From contig CM060734.1 in the NCBI GenBank assembly GCA_030704615.1, positions 42,612,042-42,676,041 on the forward strand: a stretch of 64,000 bases of DNA, given 5' to 3'. This document shows, one piece after another, positions 44,790 to 54,900 of this stretch. The notes under the pieces were generated by a model, which was not told the DNA's origin, searched no databases, and saw nothing but the letters and a program-made list of their open reading frames with translations. The position numbers were made by a program, and so were the translations under genes. Within the stretch, counting starts at the first letter, position 1, and each line of letters starts with the position of its first letter. This DNA comes from Takakia lepidozioides (Eukaryota; Streptophyta; Takakiopsida; Takakiales; Takakiaceae).

Positions 44790-47031
44790 CTATCAAACCT
44801 GGAAGATTAGATTAATATCATACATTTTAAAAAAGAACTTAAACTGTGGGATTTAGTCATAGGTACTGAAATCAAACCTAGCACAAGTACCTCACCCGGT
44901 GGAACAATAACAAATCCATTGGGGAGTACTAGTGTAGGTTCCATAGACGTAAACCGAGAAGATAGAGATAGGACAACACAATTGTTAATAATATATAGTG
45001 TTAAAAATACTTGTCTCGATCATGCGATCTCTGCACTCATAGCAAGTGGGAATTGGGTAGCATTATAAAGAGTTTATCAAACAAATGACTTGATGAATAA
45101 CTGTCATCTTAGAAAACAATATGTAAATTACAGTTTGAGATAAGGGAGTGATATTAAAATTCATATTCATGAATTTAGACTTCTTTTAGAACAACGAGGG
45201 TCGATGGGGGTCATATATTCAGATGAAGACAACGTAGAAACGCTCTTAAGTAGTCTTCTAGAGTCATATGAGCCCATGATTATGACCTTGAGTAATCAAC
45301 TTGGTTTAACCCTTCAGGATGTTGCAGCCAAATTATTGACTGGCGACATTCGCAGAAGGAAGAATGGTGACTTATTTGCAACAGATGGAGTCATAACATT
45401 CTGGGCTGGCAGGAAGCCAAACCAGAAAAGGCAGATAAGTGGATCTCAAGTAATCTGATCACCTAGTTATCTTGTCATTTTTCAATAGTTATGCATAACC
45501 GGCCCCCCTAAAACTTGTTTACTCGGATTGTGTTTATCTTGCACCCGGTGCATTCGGTTAGCGGAGGGTGAATGCAGGAATGACTAGACCAAAATGGACG
45601 TTACCGGCACAGTTTAAGATGACTACAATTGATGATGTCATCAATTGCAGTCATCATTTTTTTTTAAAATTAACTCATTAAAACCAGCAAATATATATGT
45701 AATTGGATTCTTAGCTTCAATGCACACCCATAACAACCCTCCAATCATAAATCCGATAAGAAATGACAAAGTTATGGACTTTTGAAGACCATACAGTGGA
45801 CTTGTTTCCGCCGTGAATGGAATTACAATGGACTAAAGAAGTCCTATGTGCCATTGGTCAATTCCATTGAAATTTGGACATAAGGTGACCATTTTGGTCC
45901 ACATCATAGATATGAATTTGAAGTGGCAAAATCCCTCTGCATTTGACTCCTATGGACTAATATATCCAAAAAGGTGGTTTATTTTGCCAAGTCCATGGTG
46001 TACTCTGATTTTGAATTTGAGGTGTCATATTTTACTACAAAGGATAAATATAATCTACAATGGCTTGGTTGTATATAGACAAATTGATGTAAATTCTAAT
46101 TTTTGATATATCAAATTTAATTCAAATTAAAGACTAAAATTTATAGTAAAATTTATCTTTGATGTTTGGGATAAGACCCTTTATATGGAATGCAATATCT
46201 GCCATTTTTGGTCTGGTCATTCCTACATTCACCCCGGAGTGCCCTCAAACTATATGGTAGGAGGAGGAAATGCCTTGCTATTATTGTATAGTTTGAGGGT
46301 TGATTGAGTATTGGTGTGTTAATACCACTCCACTGACCTTAGTTGACAAGATAACTATGTGATCTACCTTGAGATCCAGTTATCTGCCTCTTATGGTTTG
46401 TCAGTTTCCTGCAAGCCCAGAATGTTGTGACTCCATCTCAGATAAGTCACCATTCTTCCTTCTGCGAATGTCGTCAGTCAATAATTTGGCTACAACATCC
46501 TGAAGGATTAAATCGAGTTGATTACTCAAGGTCATAGTCATGGGCTCATATGACTCTAGAAGACTACTTAAGAGCATCTCTACGTTGGACATCTTCATTT
46601 GAATATGTGACCCCCACTGACCCTAGTTGTTTTAAAAGAAGTCTAAATTCATGAATGTGAATTTTAATATCACTCCCTTCTCTCAAACTGCAATTTACAT
46701 ACTATTTTCTAAGATGACATTTATTCATCATGGATTCATGTCATTTGTTTGATAAACTCTTGGTAATGCTACCGTATTCCCACTTGTTGTGAGTGCATAG
46801 GTCACATGACCGAGACAAGTATTTTTAACACTATCTATTATTAACAATTGTGCTGTCCTATCTCTATCTTCCCAGTTTACTATGGAACTTGCATTAGTCT
46901 TTGGTGGAGTTGTTACTGTTCCACCGGGTGAGGTACTTGTGCTAGGTTTGATTTCAGTACCTATGACTAAATCGCACAATTTTTCTTTTTTGAAAAGGTA
47001 TGACAATCTAATCTTCCAGTTTTGATAGTTA
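44790..47031. repeat. Long inverted repeat of gag (two 688-bp arms) in element H
   Basis: The arm 44790-45477 (+) is an inverted copy of 46344-47031 (-). Both carry the same gag text, for example LLSSLLESYEPM at 45244 (+) and in reverse at 46580. The ~866-bp loop holds the inverted-repeat element at 45566-46234. The arms differ by scattered substitutions. Transcription across it would give a long hairpin RNA. Confidence 0.85.
45566..46234. mobile_element. GGGT inverted-repeat element, copy c (TSD CGGA)
   Basis: 669 bp. The left end GGGTGAATGCAGGAATGAC and the complement of the right end GGGTGAATGTAGGAATGAC continue into GACCAAAA, a ~30-bp terminal inverted repeat with two mismatches. Flanked by CGGA on both sides (45562-45565, 46235-46238). 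Internal ATGGACT motifs occur near 45775, 45831 and 45951. It is non-coding and sits in the loop between the inverted gag arms of element H. Best preserved copy of the family. Confidence 0.88.
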
Positions 47032-47431
47032 GAACCATCTAATTTGTCTATGGTTCTAACTTGATTAGACGAGGAGGATGCCATTGTTGCACTTGTTTAG
47101 GATCTACTCATCCTATAGAATTTAAGGATTCTATGTTTTCTGAAGGCATATATTTTCTATGGTGCAGGAAACTCATAGAATTGTAAACTCAATTTTAAAC
47201 AAGTAGTCTCGTCCCATCTAATCACTCTATATTAACCATCATAGAGGCCTGATACCATGTAAGAATCTAATCAGTATGTAAGCATACAAGAGAGAGAGAG
47301 AGAGTTGAGATAGAATAGAAGCGTTGTATTAAAGTCTTTATGTACCTTTACATTTCTTCAGAAGTGTCTCTAGTCTATGAGATATGAAATGTTACTTTAA
47401 CTTACTAGTCTACAAACCTTTTAACAAACTT

Positions 47432-47870
47432 GAAAGCTTTCCTGTAACCTTTCTATCCATGACATTAGCATAACATGAGAGCTTGTAATATGGTCAGTTG
47501 CAGGTCCTTCAGCAGGAGTTTGTGTCAGAGGAAAGTGATCTTCGTTCCTAAAGAAGGCCCACGGGTCAGAGGGAACTAGTACGAGAAGAGGGTGAAGGAA
47601 AACTTTCCCTCTTGCAACACTTCCCATTCAAAGTTTCTATGATGTTCATAGGTCGGTGTGAGCTATCCACTTCTTGACTCGTGATCGATCGTCGGCATTG
47701 ACGTGATTGACGGTCTTAGATCATTTTCTTACTCTTTGGATTCCTATCCGGCTTATACCTAGCCTCCATCTAGCTTTCTTAAGTCCACAACCTTTCGAGG
47801 GCTGGAGCGAGAGTCCCGCTGAATAAGTCGACATTATTCAAAGATGAAGTGGAAGTGTCTGTCCTATCAA
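47432..47870. other. Spacer between element H and the BAHD relic
   Basis: No gene or element is recognised. It directly continues the sequence interrupted by element H at 43567. Confidence 0.35.
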
Positions 47871-47880
47871 AAATGTTGAA

Positions 47881-48742
47881 ATGATAGCCGTGGACTGTAA
47901 CGCCGCAGGGGTGGAGTTTGGTGAGGCGTCAGCCCCCCTCACTGTGCGGGAGCTAAATAATTACGACATGTCTGACATGTATCAACACTTTGCCCAACCA
48001 ATCCCCCTCAATCAGCTTCCTACATCTCTGTGTCTCAAGTGTGAAGGTGATGATCACATGTCATGTGCAATAGTAGCTTAGCACTTTTTGAGTGCAGATG
48101 TGAACACAATTTCGAGTTTCTGACTGACATCGATTCTCTTTCAAATATGCAGATCACTCATCTCAAGTGTGGCGGCTATGTAGTTGGTCATGTCTATTTC
48201 CATGGAAGCGGAGACGGAATAATACTGTGGCAGTTTATCAAGTCATCCCAATTTTAGCTCGTGAGCGAAACAATCAAATTGGCATCAGAGTCAGACAACT
48301 CAGATTGAACAGAAGGTCCCCTTTCAAAGACTTTTATGAAGAGATTACCGAACGTTGTCGGGCAATTTTATTTCAATGAAGGATTCTAGTACCCTGGACT
48401 TAGATGGAACAAGTTTGCACATTTGTTTTGATCTACTGATGCAAAAGAAGCTTAAAAAGAAAAAACATTGGAAGATTCACCAGAAGGGCCTATGTTCAGT
48501 GCTTATGTAATGGTGAGTGCACTGCATGTCTGGAGGGCCATTCTTTGACCATGATTATCGACCTGATGGTCAACAGCTACTTCGACTCGATTCCCTCGTC
48601 GAACATCTTGATTTCGGATGGGGCCAACTATGGTACAATAAAAATAATCTTCAAACTGCCTCACGATGTTGCCAAGAGACTGCAGGACGATCCGGATTTC
48701 ATCTCTTGTGTATCATCTTTCACCGATGTCACACTTAGATAG
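47881..48742 (+). pseudogene. Degenerate BAHD acyltransferase gene
   Basis: BAHD enzymes transfer acyl groups from CoA thioesters to plant metabolites, using the His of HXXXD; DFGWG is a structural motif. Both survive here but in different frames. An HXXXDG-type motif HGSGDG lies at 48201-48218, after ITHLKCGGYVVGHVYF (the usual strand before the catalytic His). DFGWG lies at 48610-48624, after LVEHL. Earlier text (APLTVRELNNYDMSDMY, IPLNQLPTSLCLK) fits the N-terminal half. At least two frameshifts and stop codons separate the parts, and ~860 bp is shorter than the usual ~1.3 kb. It cannot encode an active enzyme. Confidence 0.75.
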
Positions 48743-48744
48743 CG

Positions 48745-49989
48745 ATACCACAAATTCCAACTGCAGGCGCTAGACACAAGGGAATCAACGCATGGGATGC
48801 ATACGAGCCCTTCCCTATTGGGTTGGAACCCCGCAGCTCAGAGTTACACATTTTGAAACAAGTATGACATCACCTGTAATTTCACAAAGTTCAGTCACAC
48901 ATTACACCATGATATTATTAATATTTCAATTAATTTTACTGCAAATATATATTAAGTTTAGTCCGGATTTAAGCCAAAAGTCCAGAATTAATTAAAATAG
49001 TGTTAGACCGTCTTCTGTAGCCATTCTCGTGTGGCGATCAAATCACAATCCTTTCTTGTTGGCGGTTTCAGGTTTTGATACAGTAGAAATCAGCTCACGC
49101 TGGGTGAGAAATGAGAACGTATGGCGGCACTACCATTACACATGTGCAATACGACATGTTTGGAAATCTGTCAAATCTGTTAGAGATGTGTGAGGTTTGT
49201 CCCCTCTGAGCGCCTTCAGTTGCACTTCTGAATTAACATGAAAGGATATTTTGTTATGTTTTACCGTAGGTTTGGGTTCTGTACTGTTCAACAGACAGAG
49301 TTCAGTGTTGGGCACCAGAAGGGTTGACACAATATTCTGGTTCTTGAAAAACTGTTAATTCATAACTTGCAGTATTTGCTCCTCTTTTCGGATATTCGCA
49401 CCATTGTCCAAAGCATAATTGACCCGGGATGATGAACGAGAGTTGCACTCTAGTTTTGGTCTCTTGAGAACTTTAGAATTGGTTTCGTTAACTGTTCCTG
49501 CTATTATATATGGAAACCGTACCCTGTCCTTACACTTAGTCTATCAAGCGATTTTGTTTTTAAAAATGGGAACGGGCGTGCGTAGTCTTTTGACTGCGTT
49601 GATTTATCAACAGCTATCCTTATAGCCATGAAGATGTAGTGTGTGAGACTCTTCAAGTTGTGGTTATTATGTAGTTTTTTCACTTACACAACATTGTTGC
49701 AGACTCTTTGATGGAAGAAAAAGGAGGCAAAAGAGAGGAGGCGCGTGAGCAATTGCTTGCATACAAATTACAACCCGCACATAGTTCCTAGAAAATTAGT
49801 AGGTACTGCGACTACCCTTACAGAAGGCTCCCGTGCTTGAAGTAGGACTTGCCTTTCAATGTACAGATTTCAGCCCTAAATCACCTTGGTGACATTCAGT
49901 GTTCTACCCACTGAAATTCCACTAAATTATATCTCATGGACTGATGGTTGGTATTTTTCTCGTCCTCAACGTCTTTGTGATGTTATTGG
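48745..49989. other. Intergenic, nothing assigned
   Basis: About 1.2 kb between the BAHD relic and the LTR of element I. No coding segment, RNA gene or repeat boundary is recognised. Confidence 0.4.
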
Positions 49990-51497
49990 TGTACAAAAAC
50001 GAGAGATCTATATTTCTACAGTCAATAGAAGACGATATAGAGTATAATAAGAGAGATGGTATTATTACATTTTGTGTGTCTTTTTATACATGCTAGAAAG
50101 TTGTGTTTCTTGACACCACAACCGATTCTATTTTAGTAGTCACACCTGTTCCTTATAATTGTAACCTTTCACTCCCTATAGTTGTGACCTTTCACTTGTT
50201 GAGTTGTGTCTCTTGAAATGTCATTTCATACATTAGATGAATGTACACTGGATGAATGTTGAGGTTGACTACTCAACACCCTCCCTCAAGCCGAAACATT
50301 CTTTTTTCCCTTGAGCTTTGTCATTCGATCTAAGTTGCTGCTCAAAAATTTAAGGCACTAATTTATCCAGATTAGTCCTTACTTCTAGGCTCATAGTAGA
50401 GTTGAGAAACTCCTACTATTCTTTAGAATAACGTTTCTTCAAAACAACTGAATGTATGGTGTAGTAGTGACACAATTAGCAGCTTGATTCCTTTCATCCG
50501 CCAATCTCTTCCGACACTCTCGAGCCCAATGACCTGGTTTCTTACAGTAATTACAAACCCCAGATCTTTTAGAATTTCTTGAGTTTGTAAAGAAAGCCAT
50601 TTTATGATTATTATCGGAGCTAGATGTATCTTCATCAGTGTTTTTCCTCATTAGCTCTTCTTGTAATAGATGTGTAATTAATATTTGTAGTGTTATATTA
50701 GGCATACAACGCAAAGAAACAACAAGTCCTTGATAACTTTTGGGTAGACTGCGCATTAGTGCCAATATGTTGTCCTCATCAATAACTGTTGATCCAGCAC
50801 CTGCAAGTTGTTCAAGTAAAGTCTTAAGACTGATAATATGATCAGATATATATTTACCATCTTCACTCATTTTCAATGTTGCTAGCCTATCTTTAAAATA
50901 CATCTTAGTTATGGCATCTTTTGACTCATATAGTCGAGTCAGCTCTGTCCACGCTTCTGTGGCAGTATTACAATTGCTAATGTGTAATACTTGTGAATTT
51001 TTTAAACATGCAGTTAACATATTTAATGCATCTATATTTCTTTGATCCCAATCTTTTTACCTGCCTGCTCCCATGGCTGGGAGAGGAGCTCGACTAGATG
51101 AGGATGATGAGGCAATTGGAGTTACTGGACGTATCGTCTACAATTCTCCAAACCTTTTCTTTTTTGAGCAACAGAGATATTCTATGCTTCGAGACATGAA
51201 AGTTAGACCCATCAAACTTTTCTATATTTGCACCGAAGGTTGATGTAGACATCTCTTTCTCTTTCTAAGTACCAAGCTCTAATACCATGTACAAAAACGA
51301 GAGATCTACATTTCTACAGTCAATAGAAGACGATATAGAGTATAATAAGTGAGATTGTATTATTACATTTTGTGTGTCTTTTTATACATGCTAGAAAGTT
51401 GTGTCTCTTGACACCACAACCGATTCTATTTTAGTAGTCATACCTATTCCCTATAGTTGTAACCTTTCTATAGTTGTGACCTTTCACTGTTGAGTTA
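49990..51497 (-). mobile_element. Copia element I (family III), gag-only deletion derivative
   Basis: LTRs at 49990-50278 and 51288-~51497 both begin (+ strand) TGTACAAAAACGAGAGATCT and are nearly identical over ~200 bp; the right one is cut short by element J. A primer-binding site (complement TGGTATTAGAGC) lies at 51276-51287 and a polypurine tract at 50279-50292. The only coding part between them is gag on the minus strand, 51020-50439, with UBN2-type text (NCNTATEAWTELTRLYESKD) and a perfect zinc knuckle CNYCKKPGHWAREC near its end. Protease, integrase, RT and RNase H are all missing. It is a non-autonomous derivative that kept its packaging protein. Confidence 0.85.
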
Positions 51498-51766
51498 TAG
51501 AGAACTAGAGAAGTATAGCAGTCAAGCATACATGAAATAGAATGTGGTATTACGATAGAAACAACAACAACACCCTTGGGGTGTACACAATGTACTTATA
51601 TAGGTAACAACTACCTGCTAACGACTATCCGCACAGGATGAGTGCCAAAGCCACATTCGAAGTTGAATGTCCAGCTCATTTCCAATATGCCACGTGTGCC
51701 ACATGCACTGACTATTCAATCAAAATCTACAGTGTAATCCGCAGCTTACAACACTCCCACTCACTG
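51498..51766 (-). mobile_element. 3' LTR and polypurine tract of copia element J
   Basis: On the minus strand the LTR starts TGTTGTAAGCTGCGG at 51753, preceded by the purine tract CAGTGAGTGGGAG (51754-51766). The far end near 51498 is set by the break in the LTR of element I. No matching 5' LTR is seen at the other end of element J, so the element is 5'-truncated in this window. Confidence 0.7.
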
Positions 51767-51802
51767 TAGGTTTGGATAATCAATATATGCTACACCTCCC
51801 AC

Positions 51803-52331
51803 TCATTGAGGATTCATAACCAACTGAAGCAGACTACGAAAACGAGCAAACTGATCAGACGGAAGTGGCTTGGTTAAAATATCTGCAATCTGCTCTTTGG
51901 TGCTGGTATAAATCACAGAGATCTCTCCACGCTGCTGGAAATCTCGGATCATGTGATACTGAACATCGATGTGTTTAGTACGCCTCTTGTAATCCGGATG
52001 AGTAGTCAAAGAAATTGCTGCCTGGTTGTCACTCAAAAGAACAGTTGGATTACGTTGTGGATATCCAATATTAGTGAGCAAGCTTCACATCCAAACAATT
52101 TCTTTTGCAGTCAAGCAGGCTGCTACATACTCGGATTCAGTAGTAGACCCTGCTGTACAAATCTGTTTTCTACTGATCCAAGTTACATGTGCCTTGTCCA
52201 AGAAAAGAAAGCATCCGCTCCTGGACTTTCGATCTTGTAAATCATTTGCATAATCTGCATCAGCGTACGTAGCCAGATAAGATATTTTCTTCCTTCCCTC
52301 CGAAATAACACAAAGAGAGCATGGAAGTACC
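51803..52331 (-). pseudogene. Copia element J RNase H
   Basis: The C-terminal part is 52081-51803: LLSDNQAAISLTTHPDYK, RTKHIDVQYHMIRDF and EQIADILTKPLPSDQF are typical of copia RNase H. Upstream, between 52331 and 52081, TTESEYVAACLTAKEIVW is still readable but stops and a frameshift break the frame, so the polyprotein cannot be read through. It follows the RT frame directly. Confidence 0.85.
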
Positions 52332-53495
52332 CTACAGGTATCTGAAGATTCTCTTCACTGCTGTACAGTGGATCTTCTTTGGGTTGTGAGAATATTTTGA
52401 CACATTACTGACGGCAAATGCAATGTCCGACCTAGAACCCATCATTGTGAACATCAGGCTACCAACAGCCTCTTGATAAGGAAAAACGTCCTCATCCTCG
52501 TGAGATTCGTCACCCACATAAACGTGTAACTGCACATTTGGATCACTTGGGGTCGTCACAAGATGGGACTTATCAAACCCAAACTTCTTTAGGATCTGCA
52601 GTATGTACCTGATTTGGTCTATATAAATCATTCTGAGTTCACGATTCCTGATTATATGAAGTCCCACGTAACAGTCGGCTGGTCCTGATGTGACTTCAAT
52701 AAGCTCCTTCAGGTAATTCACCATACCAGTCAACTGGATCCCATCTTTTGAACAAGCAAGGCCGTCATCAACGTATATGCAGACAGTCATCCTTGGTGGC
52801 ATCTTTCGAAAATAAACACAGGGGTCCGCTGTACCGGCGTGCAAGTCATATTTGACCAAAAATGAATCAAACTTGTGATTCCAAGCACGTGATGCCTGAC
52901 GTAGGCCATACAAACTCTTATATAGTCTGCAAACCATACTTTCCTGCCCTGGAATTTGGAAGACCTTTGGTTGTTCCATATAGATTTCCTCAAGCAAAGT
53001 GCCATGTAAGAACGTTGTCTTCACGTCGAATTGCAGGATCTCTAGGTCCTCCGCTGTTGCAATAGACAGGATGGCCCTGATAGAATCGAACTTCACTACA
53101 GGTGCATATGTTTCATCAAAATCTATGCCATGCTTTTGTGAGAATCCTTTCGCAACGAGTCTGGCTTTATAGCGATCTATAGTGCCGTCAGATTTCGTTT
53201 TCAACTTGAACACCCATTTGCATTGAATAGATTTACGTCCTTGTGGCAAACTTACTAGTTTCCACGTCTCCATCTTAATAAGGGAGTCGTACTCCTCTTG
53301 CATGGCAGCTTGCCACTCTGTCTTTTGCTCAGACATCATAGCTGCATCATAACATGGTGGTTCCTCCGGTAAGGACAAGAATTCTGTTCTCCCTGCAAAT
53401 GTCATCCCAGCAAACGATGGGTAATTGCTAACCCACGCACCAAATGGTTTAGGCGGTCTCCTCGATCGCGGGGGTAAACATTCACCATGTTGCAC
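52332..53495 (-). CDS. Copia element J reverse transcriptase
   Basis: An open frame of 387 codons. In order: a linker, WQAAMQEEYDSLIKMETW, KWVFKLKTKSDGTIDRYKAR, LVAKGFSQKHGIDFDETYAP, FDVKTTFLHGTLLEEIYMEQ (first catalytic Asp), SLYGLRQASRAWNHKFDSFL and the catalytic YVDDG box, then QEAVGSLMFTM before RNase H. It copies element RNA to DNA. It is one of the best preserved pol segments in the window; the frame ends at RIFRYL where RNase H begins. Confidence 0.9.
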   Translation of the reverse strand: MQHGECLPPRSRRPPKPFGAWVSNYPSFAGMTFAGRTEFLSLPEEPPCYDAAMMSEQKTEWQAAMQEEYDSLIKMETWKLVSLPQGRKSIQCKWVFKLKTKSDGTIDRYKARLVAKGFSQKHGIDFDETYAPVVKFDSIRAILSIATAEDLEILQFDVKTTFLHGTLLEEIYMEQPKVFQIPGQESMVCRLYKSLYGLRQASRAWNHKFDSFLVKYDLHAGTADPCVYFRKMPPRMTVCIYVDDGLACSKDGIQLTGMVNYLKELIEVTSGPADCYVGLHIIRNRELRMIYIDQIRYILQILKKFGFDKSHLVTTPSDPNVQLHVYVGDESHEDEDVFPYQEAVGSLMFTMMGSRSDIAFAVSNVSKYSHNPKKIHCTAVKRIFRYL

Positions 53496-53562
53496 TTCTG
53501 GATTGTCTTCTTCAGCAGCTTGCGGGTTAGGATTTCACTCTGCTGGCTCATCTTCTTGCGTA

Positions 53563-54840
53563 TTATCTCCCCTCTCCATCAGCTTCTAGATAAGACTCAG
53601 GGTTTGCATGTCCCCCAACAGGTACTGGCACTTGCACAGGATTTCGAGAAACATGGCTGTCATCAAGATCGTCAAGAAAGATGACTGGACCAAGTTCTGA
53701 CGTATCTTCTTCCATGTGCTTGGAGTTCCCAGCTTCGTCAAACAGCACATCCCTACTGATAAGAATCTTCTGACTTATTGCATCCCAAAGCTTGTACGCT
53801 TTGGACTCAGAACTGTAGCCCATCATTATGCAGGGGGTGCTCTTAGAATCAAATTTTTTTCGTTTCTCCTTGGGTACATGTGCATAAGCCTTGCAGCCGA
53901 ACTCTTTCAAATGGTTGACATCTGGTTTCCTTCCACACCATGCTTCCAACGGTGTTTTGTCTGTCAACAATCGTGTTCCAACCCTGTTGAGCACGTATAC
54001 TGCAGTCATTACAGCTTCTGCCCAAAACTTTAGAGAAATATTCCGAGCATGCAACATACAGCGAGCACTCTCCACTATCGTCCTGTTGTCTCGCTCAGCG
54101 AGATTTTGCTCTGGCGTGTAGGCAACTGTCATCCCATGCCTAATCCCTTGTTCCGCAACATATTCTTGAAACTTCTGACTGGTGAACTCCCCTCCCCGAT
54201 CTGATCTGATCTTGAGAATCTTATTACTTGTTTCTCTTAACGATTCACTCACAAGTTTCTTGAAATATTGCAACACTTCTCTCCGGTGAGGCATGCAGTA
54301 AACAACTCTATAATTGCTGTGATCGTCCTTGAAAAGAATGAAATAAAATGATCCTCCCACTGATTCAACATTCATTGGACCACAAATATCCATATGATAA
54401 AACTCTCCTGGTAGTTTTGCTTTCTCTCTCTCCAGATTCACAGGAAACGGCTGTCTATAGTTTTTGCCGCGTGCACACCCTACACAAAAAAAGGGTTCAC
54501 TCTCACTATGACTCACAGTCAAACCAGTAACTAAGTTCTCTCTGAAAATTCTTCGTATCATATTTGTGTTGATATGTGCTAATCGGTTATGCCAACGATC
54601 CATGCTCTTGTCTGATGTCTTGACTTGAAATTTTGGCACAACAGTAGTCTCCTGAGCTGTCCTGGCCTGATTTTCTGTCACAAGATTAGCCTCCCGAGTC
54701 TCTGGTACAACCACTTTGATGTGCATCTTATATAATTGACCAACCTTGACTCCTTCCATCATGACTCTTCCATTTCTATGGCCTTGTCGAAGGTGGACCT
54801 CACCATTTTCATAAACTGCAGCCACGTTCTTCTCATCCAT
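53563..54840 (-). CDS. Copia element J integrase (with GAG-pre-integrase)
   Basis: An open frame of 425 codons. The zinc site (RWHNRLAHIN with CVGCARGK) is followed by the catalytic core: MDICGPM (first Asp), IRSDRGGEF (second Asp), NLAERDNRTIVESAR (Glu). A C-terminal region with EFGCKAYAHVPKEKRKKFDS and YKLWD, then an acidic linker, is typical of Ty1/copia. It is separated from RT by a short broken linker at 53496-53562. It joins the DNA copy to the host chromosome. All three catalytic residues are present. Confidence 0.9.
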   Translation of the reverse strand: MDEKNVAAVYENGEVHLRQGHRNGRVMMEGVKVGQLYKMHIKVVVPETREANLVTENQARTAQETTVVPKFQVKTSDKSMDRWHNRLAHINTNMIRRIFRENLVTGLTVSHSESEPFFCVGCARGKNYRQPFPVNLEREKAKLPGEFYHMDICGPMNVESVGGSFYFILFKDDHSNYRVVYCMPHRREVLQYFKKLVSESLRETSNKILKIRSDRGGEFTSQKFQEYVAEQGIRHGMTVAYTPEQNLAERDNRTIVESARCMLHARNISLKFWAEAVMTAVYVLNRVGTRLLTDKTPLEAWCGRKPDVNHLKEFGCKAYAHVPKEKRKKFDSKSTPCIMMGYSSESKAYKLWDAISQKILISRDVLFDEAGNSKHMEEDTSELGPVIFLDDLDDSHVSRNPVQVPVPVGGHANPESYLEADGEGR

Positions 54841-54900
54841 TTGACCTACGGAGAGAAGATTTCGGCATAATCCTGGAATGTAGAGAGCTCTTTGTATGAC

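Larger units (their letters stand above)
43573..47426 (-). mobile_element. Copia element H (family II), non-autonomous, with 5-bp TSD AACTT
   Basis: LTRs at 43573-43794 and 47258-47426 share TGTTAGAATCTAATC/TGTAAGAATCTAATC starts, GA-rich tracts and GTTGTATTAAAGTCTTT. AACTT flanks both sides (43568-43572, 47427-47431). Primer-binding site at 47246-47257. Right to left: gag N-terminus 47084-46728 (IDKLDGSNYQNWKIRLSYLF); more gag at 46598-46401 (LLSSLLESYEPM); an inverted second copy of gag; then a linker and RT remnant 44640-44180 (SYKARLVAKGYSQVAGLDY); RNase H end 44167-43871 (ENVADIFTKSLTKFKHE). Protease and integrase are absent, so it could only have moved with help. The left LTR is longer mainly because of a 41-bp (GA)n at 43626-43666. 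Confidence 0.85.
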
